A stretch of 64,000 nt of DNA, taken from positions 155,245 to 219,244 of the forward strand of contig NZ_PYUD01000004.1 of the NCBI RefSeq assembly GCF_003028575.1, given 5' to 3'. Shown in pieces: positions 36,398 through 45,356 of the stretch. Numbering within the stretch: position 1 is the first letter of the stretch; every line of letters starts with the position of its first letter. Made by a program: the position numbers and the translations under genes. The notes beneath the pieces are model-generated. The model worked only from the letters and a program-made list of their open reading frames with translations, was not told the origin of the DNA and ran no database searches. Origin of the DNA: Halomonas urumqiensis (GTDB lineage Bacteria > Pseudomonadota > Gammaproteobacteria > Pseudomonadales > Halomonadaceae).

Positions 36398-36754
36398 ATG
36401 AGCGTGACCTATTTCGACAGCAACGCCCGCATGAGCCAGATTACCGTGCATAACGGCACGGTATTCCTGTCCGGTCAGGTGCCAAGCGATGCCACCGCCG
36501 ACATGCGCGGCCAGACCGAGCAGGTATTGGCACGTATCGACGAGTTGCTGGCCAAGGCCGGTACCACTAAGCAGCACCTGGTGTCAGCACAGATATGGGT
36601 AACCAGCATGGCCGAGTTCGATCAGATGAACGCTGCCTGGGACGCCTGGGTAGTGCCCGGCCGTCCGCCGGTGCGCGCGGCTGTCGAGGCCAAGCTCGCC
36701 AAACCTGAATGGAAGGTCGAGATCATGGTCACCGCGGCGCTACCGGAGGCCTGA
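36398..36754 (+). CDS. RidA-family enamine/imine deaminase
   Basis: This is a 118-residue RidA (YjgF/UK114) protein. The core VFLSGQVPSDATADMRGQTEQVLARIDELLAKAGT is conserved, and the segment RPPVRAAVEAKLA holds the catalytic Arg. RidA proteins hydrolyse reactive enamine/imine intermediates made by PLP enzymes. Here its place between two deacetylase genes and a cyclodeaminase suggests such an intermediate in this pathway. A strong AGAGGAG precedes ATG 36398. Confidence 0.88.
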   Translation: MSVTYFDSNARMSQITVHNGTVFLSGQVPSDATADMRGQTEQVLARIDELLAKAGTTKQHLVSAQIWVTSMAEFDQMNAAWDAWVVPGRPPVRAAVEAKLAKPEWKVEIMVTAALPEA

Positions 36755-36755
36755 C

Positions 36756-37712
36756 ATGCGCATCATCACAGCGCAGGAGGTTGCCTCGACACTTGCCTGG
36801 TCACCACTGGTCGAGCGTCTGGCGACGACCTTTCGCGAGGGTGTGGAGTCACCGCCGCGCCATCACCATGCGATGCATCGCCCCGATGGCGAGGCCACCA
36901 TGCTGCTGATGCCGGCCTGGGAAGAGAGTGGCTATATCGGCGTAAAGATGGTCAATGTCTTTCCACAAAATGCCGATCATGGCCTGCCCGCGATTGCCGG
37001 CGTCTATTTGCTCAGCGAAGGCGACCACGGTCGACCACTGGCCTGTATCGACGGCAGCGAGTTGACGCGCAGGCGCACGGCGGCGGCGTCGGCGCTGGCG
37101 GCCCGCGAACTGGCAAGGGCCGATGCCGAGACCCTGCTGGTGGTGGGAACCGGCAAGCTTGCGCCGATGGTCATCGAGGCCCATGCCGCGGTACGCCCGA
37201 TCAAGCGTGTACGCATATGGGGGCGCAATCACGACAAGGCCAGTGCGCTCGCCGAGCAATATGCCGAGCGTTTCGATACCTCGGCGGTAAGCGAGCTTGA
37301 GGCAGCCACTCGTGAGGCGGACGTGATCAGTTGCGTGACGCTTTCCACCGAGCCCTTGATACGTGGCGAATGGCTGAGCCCTGGGAGCCATCTCGATCTG
37401 ATCGGTGCCTTTCGTCCATCGATGCGCGAGACCGACGCCAGCTGCCTTTCGCGCAGCGAGGTGTTCGTCGATACCTACGCCGGCGCACAGGGCGAAGCGG
37501 GTGATATCCTTCAGGCGATCGATGAGGGCGCCTTCGCGTTCGACGCGATCCGTGCCGACCTTGCCGAGTTGCTCAAGGGCGAAAAGCCGGGACGCAGCAG
37601 CGATGAGGCGATCACCCTGTTCAAATCGGTGGGGGCGTCGCTCGAAGATCTTGCCGCGGCCATTGAGGTGTGGGAGCGTCAGCCCCCGAGTGGCGAAGGA
37701 ACGCGTGAATGA
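36756..37712 (+). CDS. Ornithine cyclodeaminase/mu-crystallin family protein
   Basis: This is a 318-residue Rossmann-fold protein of the OCD/mu-crystallin family. It has VGVKMVNVFP-type (here YIGVKMVNVFPQN) substrate-loop residues, the NAD-binding segment LLVVGTGKLAPMVIEAH and the VDTYAGAQGEAGDI segment. Members convert ornithine to proline, or act as imine reductases or amino acid dehydrogenases. The exact reaction cannot be told. It starts one base after the RidA stop and overlaps the next gene by 4 bp. Confidence 0.85.
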   Translation: MRIITAQEVASTLAWSPLVERLATTFREGVESPPRHHHAMHRPDGEATMLLMPAWEESGYIGVKMVNVFPQNADHGLPAIAGVYLLSEGDHGRPLACIDGSELTRRRTAAASALAARELARADAETLLVVGTGKLAPMVIEAHAAVRPIKRVRIWGRNHDKASALAEQYAERFDTSAVSELEAATREADVISCVTLSTEPLIRGEWLSPGSHLDLIGAFRPSMRETDASCLSRSEVFVDTYAGAQGEAGDILQAIDEGAFAFDAIRADLAELLKGEKPGRSSDEAITLFKSVGASLEDLAAAIEVWERQPPSGEGTRE

Positions 37713-38833
37713 GCGCAAGCCAAGCGCCTCGCGATACCGGGCTCTTCTGGCATGAGCGCTGTTTCTGGCACGACCCCGGTGCCATCGGCGTGTTCTCTTC
37801 TCGTGGTGAATTCCTGCAGCCGCAACCCGCCTCTGAAAGCCCAGAAAGCAAGCGGCGGTTGAAGAACCTGCTCGAGGTCTCCGGGCTGATCGACGAACTG
37901 GCGGTTTACAAGCCGGCACCGGCCAGTCGCGAGGATCTCGAGCGCTTCCACACGCCACGCTACCTCGATGCCCTGGAGGAGGGTGATCGCACACGCGGTG
38001 GCGATGGCGGAGATTGCGCGCCCTACCTCCCGGGCAGCCTCTTGGCGGCACGCCACTCGGCGGGGCTTGCCATTGCCGCCGTCGAGGCCGTAGCCAGGGG
38101 CGAGTTGACCAATGCTTATGCATTGTGTCGCCCGCCTGGCCACCATGCCGAACCGGATCGAGGACGAGGGTTCTGCCTGCTGGGCAATATTCCGGTGGCG
38201 GTGATGCGCGCACGGGCGCTAGGGCTGGTGGGCCGGGTGGCGATTCTCGACTGGGATGTCCACCACGGTAATGGTCAGCAAGTGGCGTTCGAGGAAGACC
38301 CCGAGGTGTTGACCGTCTCGTTGCACCAGGCAGGCAACTACCCGTTGGATACCGGCTTCTTCGAAGAACAGGGCACAGGTGCGGGGCAGGGCGTGGATCT
38401 CAATCTACCGCTACCCCCCGGTTGCGGCCTGGGCGCCTACGATTACGCCATGACCGAGCTGGTATTGCCGGCCATCGAGGCCTTCGCGCCGGAATTGATC
38501 GTGGTGGCCTGCGGCTATGACGCCTGTGCCAAGGACCCGCTCGGCAAGATGCTGCTCAACAGCTCGGCCTTCGCGCGGATGACGCGCGAACTGATGGAGG
38601 TGGCGCAGCGAACCTGCCAAGGGCGACTGGTGATGGTGCATGAGGGTGGATACTCGGAAGGCTATGTGCCGCTGTGTGGTCATGCCGTGATCCAGACCCT
38701 TGCCGGAAGCGCACTTGCCGTACCCGACCCTCAGAATGACGAAATCGCTGCCTGGGCCTACCAGGATCTGCAGCCGCACCAGCGCCAGCTGATCGATGGT
38801 TGGCGCGAGGCCTGGCCAGGGGTCGCTCGATAA
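37709..38833 (+). CDS. Second histone-deacetylase-family amidohydrolase (class II-like)
   Basis: This is a 374-residue arginase-fold hydrolase clearly different from the 35294 gene. It has RPPGHHAEP (H145-H146), zinc ligands D183 and H185 in DWDVHHGNGQ, D271 in GYDACAKDP, and Y315 in HEGGYSEGY. The SLHQAGNYPLDTG segment and length are like class II HDACs and bacterial HDAH rather than acetylpolyamine hydrolases. Two different deacetylases in one cluster suggest either two acetyl groups or two substrates. ATGA overlap couples it to the cyclodeaminase gene. Confidence 0.83.
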   Translation: MSASQAPRDTGLFWHERCFWHDPGAIGVFSSRGEFLQPQPASESPESKRRLKNLLEVSGLIDELAVYKPAPASREDLERFHTPRYLDALEEGDRTRGGDGGDCAPYLPGSLLAARHSAGLAIAAVEAVARGELTNAYALCRPPGHHAEPDRGRGFCLLGNIPVAVMRARALGLVGRVAILDWDVHHGNGQQVAFEEDPEVLTVSLHQAGNYPLDTGFFEEQGTGAGQGVDLNLPLPPGCGLGAYDYAMTELVLPAIEAFAPELIVVACGYDACAKDPLGKMLLNSSAFARMTRELMEVAQRTCQGRLVMVHEGGYSEGYVPLCGHAVIQTLAGSALAVPDPQNDEIAAWAYQDLQPHQRQLIDGWREAWPGVAR

Positions 38834-38850
38834 TCACCAAGGAGTACCGC

Positions 38851-39825
38851 ATGATTCCACTGCATGATCGCGATGGTTGGATCTGGCACGATGGTGAATG
38901 GATTCCCTGGCGCGACGCCCAGGTGCATGTGCTGACCCATACCCTGCACTACGGCATGGGCTGCTTCGAAGGCGTGCGCGCTTATGCGGGAGCGGCGGCG
39001 GCCAACCTGTTTCGGGTTGCCGAGCACACCCGCCGCCTGGCCGACAGCGCCCACGCGCTGGACATCGATTTGCCGTTCAGCGAGCACGATCTGATCGAAG
39101 CGCAGCGCCAGTGCCTGGTCAAGAATTCGCTGTCCAATGCCTATCTCAAGCCCACGATTTTCCTGGGTGCCGAAGGGCTTGGCCTGCGCGCCAAGGGGCT
39201 TACCACGCATGTCATGATCGCGGCCTGGGATCTAGGCGACTATATCTCAGCCGAAGCTCGGGCCATCGGCTTGCGAGCGCTGACCTCTTCCTGGGCGCGC
39301 CATCACGTCAATATCAGCTTGTGCCGTGCCAAGACCAACGGTCATTACGTCAATTCAATGCTGGCACTCAATACCGCGGTGAAGGCAGGCTTTGACGAAG
39401 CCATCATGCTCGACCCGGAGGGCTATGTCGCCGAGGCCTCGGCTGCCAATGTCTTTCTGATCCGTGATGGCGTGCTGCATACTCCGGAAGTCACCTCCTG
39501 CCTGCAAGGCATCACTCGTGACAGCGTGATCGCCCTGGCGCGCGACGTGCTCGGCGTCGAGGTCCGAGAACGTCGTATCACCCGCGATGAGCTCTACACC
39601 GCCGACGAGGCCTTCGTCACTGGTACCGCCGCCGAGATTCTGCCGCTGCGTGAGCTCGATGGTCGCCACATCGGTGCCCGCGCCGGGGCGCCCGCGCCAG
39701 GTCAGCCGATCAGCTCGACCTCGGTTACCGCGCAACTCCAGCAGCTTTACCATCGTGTGACTCGCGGTGACCTGGACGGCGAGCTCGAACGCTATCGGGC
39801 CTGGCTGACCCCTTCGACCGGCTAG
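38851..39825 (+). CDS. Class IV (branched-chain-type) aminotransferase
   Basis: This is a 324-residue fold-type IV aminotransferase. It has the PLP lysine K161 in CRAKTNGHYVNSMLA, the EASAANVFLIRDG segment and TGTAAEILPL motif of BCAT enzymes. It could transaminate a branched-chain or another amino acid. A very strong ribosome site (AAGGAG) lies seven bases before ATG 38851. It is the last gene of the cluster; after it 69 bp lead to the DUF4105 gene. Confidence 0.87.
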   Translation: MIPLHDRDGWIWHDGEWIPWRDAQVHVLTHTLHYGMGCFEGVRAYAGAAAANLFRVAEHTRRLADSAHALDIDLPFSEHDLIEAQRQCLVKNSLSNAYLKPTIFLGAEGLGLRAKGLTTHVMIAAWDLGDYISAEARAIGLRALTSSWARHHVNISLCRAKTNGHYVNSMLALNTAVKAGFDEAIMLDPEGYVAEASAANVFLIRDGVLHTPEVTSCLQGITRDSVIALARDVLGVEVRERRITRDELYTADEAFVTGTAAEILPLRELDGRHIGARAGAPAPGQPISSTSVTAQLQQLYHRVTRGDLDGELERYRAWLTPSTG

Positions 39826-39894
39826 AAGATCCGCGTTGATTCTCTGGCTGCATCGGCGTGCTAGCCTGCGGTTGTGTCGCGGGCTGAGGATTCG

Positions 39895-40923
39895 ATGGAC
39901 GACGTACTGCTTGTCACCTTGCTGATAGGGATCGTTGTGCCTGCGTCATGGGGTGCCATGGCACTGGCTTGGCGCTGTAAAGGGCAGGCGATGAGAAGGC
40001 GTCTGTTGGTTGGGACGTGGCTTCTCGCCACCGCGTTATGGTTAGGCATGCTGTGGGTTGGTGCGCGCCTCGCGCCGGTCGCTGGTATGGCGCTGCAAAT
40101 GTCGATATTGCTGATCTGGTGGCGACAGTTGCAACCGGCGGCCGACCTCGACTGGGCACCGGATGTGGCACATCTGGCCACCGGACGGGTGGATGGGGAT
40201 CGCTTGACCCTCGATCACGTGCGCTGCTTTGGCTGGCGAACTCGTGACGAGGCCGATGTGGCCTGGGAAACTCGCCATTACTCGCTCTCGCAACTCAGCT
40301 CGCTGGACATGTTCGTGTCGGGTTGGGGGCGTCCCGGTATTGCCCATGTGCTCCTTTCGTTCGGCTTTTCACCCCGTGCCGGCGCTGAATTGGACGACAC
40401 GGAATTCGTCGCCATTTCGGTGGAGGTTCGCCGTGAGAAGCATGAGCGTTTCTCGGAACTTGGGGGGTTCTTCAAGCAGTATGAACTGGCGGTGATTGCC
40501 GCCGATGAGCGTGATGCAGTGCGGCTTCGCAGCAATGTGCGTGGCGAGAAAGTCACGCTGTATCGGGTCATGCTGAGTGCCAAGGATCGACGTGAGTTGC
40601 TGGTGGCGCTCGTCGATGAAGCAAATGATCTTGACAGCACGCCGCGCTTTTACCACACCATCACCGCCAACTGCTCGACCATCGTGTTCTCGATGATGCG
40701 ACGGATCATCGAAGGGCTTTCCGTGGATCATCGCCTGCTGTTGACCGCCCATCTACCGGAGTATGTGCGTGACCATGGTGGACTGGTGCCTGGCGTGACA
40801 TTGGCCGAGCTCAAGCGCCATGGTGATATCACCTCACGGGCCCAGGCAGCCCATTCGATCGACGACTTCTCCCGGTGCATTCGCCGTGGTGTGCCGGGCT
40901 GGACGTCCCGACCCCACGTTTGA
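39895..40923 (+). CDS. DUF4105-family membrane protein (Lnb-like)
   Basis: This is a 342-residue protein with about three N-terminal membrane segments (about 5-75) and a DUF4105 domain (about 100-320). The domain shows the invariant histidine segment GRPGIAHVLLSFGF (H151) and cysteine segment FYHTITANCSTIVF (C260). The domain occurs in Lnb-type lipoprotein acyltransferases of Gram-positives, where the Cys-His pair is catalytic; a role in this Gram-negative is not established. The neighbouring cluster seems unrelated. GAGG lies before ATG 39895. Confidence 0.78.
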   Translation: MDDVLLVTLLIGIVVPASWGAMALAWRCKGQAMRRRLLVGTWLLATALWLGMLWVGARLAPVAGMALQMSILLIWWRQLQPAADLDWAPDVAHLATGRVDGDRLTLDHVRCFGWRTRDEADVAWETRHYSLSQLSSLDMFVSGWGRPGIAHVLLSFGFSPRAGAELDDTEFVAISVEVRREKHERFSELGGFFKQYELAVIAADERDAVRLRSNVRGEKVTLYRVMLSAKDRRELLVALVDEANDLDSTPRFYHTITANCSTIVFSMMRRIIEGLSVDHRLLLTAHLPEYVRDHGGLVPGVTLAELKRHGDITSRAQAAHSIDDFSRCIRRGVPGWTSRPHV

Positions 40924-40939
40924 CACGTTGAAGAATACG

Positions 40940-40968
40940 AAAAAGCCACGACGCACTGCGTCGTGGCT
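40940..40968 (-). terminator. Rho-independent terminator of the small RNA
   Basis: The palindrome AGCCACGACGCA/TGCGTCGTGGCT (40944-40968, effective 10-bp stem) is followed by a run of T on the minus strand. On the plus strand no T run follows, so it is oriented for the small RNA. Confidence 0.85.
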
Positions 40969-41089
40969 GGGTGAGATCCTCCCTGGGCAACGTCCGGTTG
41001 CCGGGCTTGATGCCCTCCTTGCCTCACGTCCTGTGAGGTCGCGTCCCTGGCGGGTAGGAGCAGTGTCCATTGCGGTGCTCATGCGAGCT
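40940..41089 (-). ncRNA. Candidate CsrB/RsmZ-type small RNA sequestering CsrA/RsmA
   Basis: A minus-strand RNA of about 150 nt is predicted here. It contains at least eight GGA triplets, and several sit in hairpin loops: CCTCAC-AGGAC-GTGAGG (41022-41038), GGCAAC-CGGAC-GTTGCC (40986-41002), a CGC-CAGGGAC-GCG loop (41040-41052), GCAATGGACACTGC (41060-41073) and GGGAGGATCTCACCC (40969-40983). ACAGGACGT is close to the CsrA consensus ACARGGAUGU. The RNA ends in a perfect hairpin followed by T5. A weak -10 (AATAAT, 41096-41101) puts the start near 41089. No GacA box was found by eye upstream. The gacA/uvrY homologue is in the same window at 56540. Confidence 0.68.
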
Positions 41090-41139
41090 CCCGGCATTAT
41101 TGCTTGTCGTGGATGACGAAGTGATGTCGCTCTGATGGC

Positions 41140-41191
41140 GACTGGGTGTCAAGACTGGGTGTCAAGACTGGATGTCACGACTGGGTGTCAC
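41140..41191. repeat. Four 13-bp tandem repeats upstream of the small RNA
   Basis: The unit gactgggtgtcaa occurs four times in a row (41140-41152, 41153-41165, 41166-41178, 41179-41191), with changes in units three and four. The array ends about 40 bp upstream of the presumed -10 box of the small RNA and 14 bp from the fimbrial-like gene's stop. It could be a binding array for a regulator. Confidence 0.8.
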
Positions 41192-41204
41192 GACGCGGCC
41201 AGCC

Positions 41205-41561
41205 TCAACGGTAGTCGATCTTGTAGATGGCCGGTTGGGTTGTCAGGTGGGCCTGAAGCTCACGCTGCCCGCCATGGATGATTGAACCATCGGTTCTCAG
41301 CCAGACCCCGTTGGGGTGAAAGCCGTCATGCGTGGTTCTCTGTAGGCTTTCCGCTGACCGAGCGCTGGTCTCCGCCACGTCGGGACAGCCATGACGCTGA
41401 ATTTGGGTTGCCGACGTGCTGCTGACCGACAGTTCGCAGGTCGGGTTGGCGACACCACCCTGGAAGCGGATCGTGCCCCCGTTGGCCTGGCTATACGCCG
41501 CTGTCAGGGCGCTTGCCATAAGGGCGATACTGCACAGCGCTGCTTTTTGGGTGATCCTCAT
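41205..41561 (-). CDS. Small secreted fimbrial-subunit-like protein
   Basis: This is a 118-residue protein with a signal peptide ending near residue 26 (YSQANGG). The mature start GGTIRFQGGVANPTCELSV resembles the first strand of type 1 fimbrial subunits, and two cysteines (CEL, GCPDV) could form the usual disulfide. It is shorter than normal subunits (about 150-180), and no chaperone or usher gene is near. GGGAGG precedes ATG 41561. It may be an orphan or remnant adhesin-like protein. Confidence 0.6.
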   Translation of the reverse strand: MRITQKAALCSIALMASALTAAYSQANGGTIRFQGGVANPTCELSVSSTSATQIQRHGCPDVAETSARSAESLQRTTHDGFHPNGVWLRTDGSIIHGGQRELQAHLTTQPAIYKIDYR

Positions 41562-41696
41562 GACGGACCCTCCCTGTTCAGAAATTGCATGCCACTACCG
41601 AGATGGCAGGGCAGTTGATGATTGGTCTCATGCATAAGCAGCCCCCCGTTTGAGTGAGTGATTGTGACACCTTTGTTCATATTTCATGGAGTTCAT

Positions 41697-41720
41697 ATGT
41701 CATGAAATTTAACATGACAT
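41697..41720. promoter_or_regulatory. Inverted repeat in AT-rich DNA
   Basis: ATGTCATG and CATGACAT form a perfect 8-bp inverted repeat around AAATTTAA, about 136 bp upstream of the fimbrial-like start. A regulator or nucleoid protein could bind here. No known family is assigned. Confidence 0.45.
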
Positions 41721-41882
41721 GATTTTTAACATTACTGTAGACGACGAGAGTTTCAGTGCAGAGATAAAGACCGGAAATTCGTCATGGGAAGCCGCTTGGG
41801 CACAATAGACCGATGAATTGTGCTAGAGCAGCGTAGAGCGATGGGAACATGGCCATTGACGTCGTGCGTCCGTGGCCGAGCG

Positions 41883-41910
41883 TTAACACCTGAGCATTAA
41901 CACCTGAGCG
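41883..41910. repeat. Two 14-bp tandem repeats
   Basis: The unit ttaacacctgagc(a/g) occurs twice in a row (41883-41896, 41897-41910) in the gene-free region. Confidence 0.75.
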
Positions 41911-41929
41911 AAAACGACTGGATATGCGC

Positions 41930-41957
41930 GGCAGAGTGTCACCGGCACAGTGTGAAC
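41930..41957. repeat. Two imperfect 14-bp tandem repeats
   Basis: ggcagagtgtcacc (41930-41943) is followed directly by ggcacagtgtgaac (41944-41957), matching at 11 of 14 positions. Confidence 0.45.
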
Positions 41958-42064
41958 AGCATGGCCTGGCAATCGGGTGGTGGGGATTGAGCTGGCATCG
42001 ATCGGCCGCCACGTGTCATGGCTGGTGGCTAATCATTTCCGGGATGCTGTGACTTGCTGTGCGA

Positions 42065-42799
42065 TCACTGTGCGGTTGAATCGCGCTCCAGTGACGCCAG
42101 TAGGCCGCGCAGCAGCGATAGCTCACGTCTGCTGGGTTGAGCGCGGGCGAACAACGCGTGCAGGTGTGCTTCAGTGCGAGCGTGTGGTTGGGTGAGAAAC
42201 CCACTTTGGCGCATCACGCGGCCAAGGTGGGCATGGAAATGATCGATTTGTTGACGAGTCGGCATTCGCTCAGCGGCTGGCGAGATGGGGCTGTCTCCGC
42301 TCTGAGGTCGCTGGCGCCATGCCTTGAACGTCTCGTAGGCAAGCACCTGAACCGCCTGTGACAGGTTGAGGATGCCGTAATCCGGGTTGGCGGGGATGCT
42401 CACCTGGTGGCTGCAGCAGCGGATTTCGTCATTGGTGAGTCCAAACCGCTCGCGCCCGAACACCAGCGCGACCCGATCATGCCCCGCGTGTGACACGAGC
42501 TCACGCGCCATCACCTCGGGTTCATCGAAGTGGGGAAGTGGCAGGCTACGTAACCGGGCGCTAGCGCCAACAACCATCACGCAATCCGCCACCGCCTCGG
42601 TCAGCGACTCCACGACCCGAGCGCCTTCTACGAGATCTTGAGCGCCCGCGGCCAATCTCGTTGCCTCAGGGTCGGGAAACCGACGAGGTGTGACCAGCAC
42701 CAGGTCATCGATGCCCATGGTCTTCATGGCACGCGCGGAGGCACCGATATTACCCGGGTGGTAGGTCTGGACGAGGACGATACGGATATTGGTCAGCAT
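42065..42799 (-). CDS. trmJ: tRNA (cytidine/uridine-32-2'-O)-methyltransferase
   Basis: This is a 244-residue SPOUT-class enzyme that methylates the ribose of residue 32 in several tRNAs. The N-terminal HPGNIGASARAMKTMG, the central VALVFGRERFGLTNDE and the knot segment NLSQAVQVLAYE are the family motifs. The C-terminal extension (about 165-244) is typical of TrmJ rather than TrmL. It stands alone between gene-poor regions. Confidence 0.92.
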   Translation of the reverse strand: MLTNIRIVLVQTYHPGNIGASARAMKTMGIDDLVLVTPRRFPDPEATRLAAGAQDLVEGARVVESLTEAVADCVMVVGASARLRSLPLPHFDEPEVMARELVSHAGHDRVALVFGRERFGLTNDEIRCCSHQVSIPANPDYGILNLSQAVQVLAYETFKAWRQRPQSGDSPISPAAERMPTRQQIDHFHAHLGRVMRQSGFLTQPHARTEAHLHALFARAQPSRRELSLLRGLLASLERDSTAQ

Positions 42800-42900
42800 G
42801 GGTCGCGGGTCGGCTCACTGCGAGATAAGCGCGTAGTGTACCGATTGTAAGAAAGGCTGTAAGCCCGGAGCTGGATACATCATGTCCGTGGCTCGTCGGC

Positions 42901-43066
42901 GACAGGCCTTTAGCGGACACGCTGTGAATCCGTCCCTGGACACTAGCTTTTTCCTGCTTCGCTCTCGCATCCTGCTTCGCTTGCAGGACCGGTGCTGGCC
43001 ATCCATGGCCAGCCCGTTCGGAGCAATGCTCCTCACCCCTGGAAAAGATGTCCGCTACGCCCTGTC
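42901..43066. repeat. Structured intergenic element with terminal inverted repeats
   Basis: About 166 bp lie between imperfect inverted ends: GACAGG..TAGCGGACA (42901-42919) and TGTCCGCTA..CCTGTC (43049-43066). Inside are two copies of TCCTGCTTCGC 18 bp apart (42952, 42970), a hairpin GCTGGCCAT-CC-ATGGCCAGC (42994-43013) and GGAGC-AAT-GCTCC (43020-43032). The layout is that of a small non-coding dispersed (MITE- or REP-like) element, but no second copy is in the window. The open frame across it on the plus strand is not likely to be a gene. The rest of the 42800-43192 gap shows nothing else except the groEL terminator. Confidence 0.5.
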
Positions 43067-43121
43067 CCCTGCGCCACTGACGACCCACAAGCGAAGCGCT
43101 CTCTTTTCACGCGTCACCCGT

Positions 43122-43157
43122 AAAACAAAAACCCCTGCCGGTTTCCCGACAGGGGTT
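43122..43157 (-). terminator. Rho-independent terminator of groESL
   Basis: On the minus strand AACCCCTGTCGG, loop GAAA, CCGGCAGGGGTT form a 12-bp stem (one G-T pair) followed by TTTGTTTT, 36 bp after the groEL stop. Confidence 0.88.
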
Positions 43158-43192
43158 GATCGCGGACGAGGTGTCCGGGGATCAGGCGGTGA

Positions 43193-44884
<1,692 letters not shown>

Positions 44885-44910
44885 TTAGAGCGTCAGAATT
44901 TGCGGAGGCT

Positions 44911-45204
44911 TCAGCCTTCCACGACCGCGAGGATGTCTGACTCGCTCATGATCAGGACTTCTTCGCCGTCGATTTTCTGTTTCTCGACGCCGAAACCATC
45001 CTTGAAGATCACGCTGTCGCCAACCTTGACGTCCAGTGGGCGAACATCGCCGTTTTCGAGGATCCGACCATTACCGACGGCGAGAACCTCGCCACGTGTC
45101 GGTTTTTCCTGGGCGTTGCCTGGAAGCACGATGCCGCCTGCGGTCTTCTGTTCTTCCTCAACGCGACGGATGACGACGCGATCGTGCAAGGGACGGATGT
45201 TCAT
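44911..45204 (-). CDS. groS: Co-chaperonin GroES (Hsp10)
   Basis: This is a 97-residue GroES with the mobile loop [20 protein letters not shown] and the start [14 protein letters not shown]. It caps the GroEL ring. GGAGAACGTGAGC lies before ATG 45204. It follows a sigma-32 type promoter with a leader of about 145 nt. Confidence 0.98.
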   Translation of the reverse strand: MNIRPLHDRVVIRRVEEEQKTAGGIVLPGNAQEKPTRGEVLAVGNGRILENGDVRPLDVKVGDSVIFKDGFGVEKQKIDGEEVLIMSESDILAVVEG

Positions 45205-45356
45205 TGCTCACGTTCTCCTGATGGTCTGTTGTGCCGGGCAAGCGCCTCGGCGGTTTCATCATTTCCCGGAAGGCATCCTTCCAGGTGAAGGCGCCGGGCA
45301 CCTTCCTTGTTGATGGTGCAGAGCCCGCTCTGCACCGAAGCCTGTTGCTGACCGAG

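Larger units (their letters stand above)
41562..42064. other. Gene-free 503-bp region between the fimbrial-like gene and trmJ
   Basis: No convincing coding frame was seen here. The first 200 bp are unusually AT-rich for this genome and hold an 8-bp inverted repeat. The second half contains two short tandem duplications (41883-41910, 41930-41957). It could hold the promoter of the fimbrial-like gene and a transcript I cannot identify. Confidence 0.6.

Noticed and set aside
29047..39825. The cluster as ectoine degradation (eut/doe)
   Set aside because: The OCD homologue and aminotransferase first suggested it, but the ectoine hydrolase (M24), the DoeB-type deacetylase and the threonine-dehydratase-like EutB are absent.
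40921..41110. Region as 6S RNA or a riboswitch
   Set aside because: There is no long central-bubble hairpin and no downstream gene in the right orientation; the GGA-loop pattern fits CsrB-type RNA better.
41140..41191. Four 13-bp repeats as a CRISPR array
   Set aside because: The units are directly adjacent without spacers and far too short.
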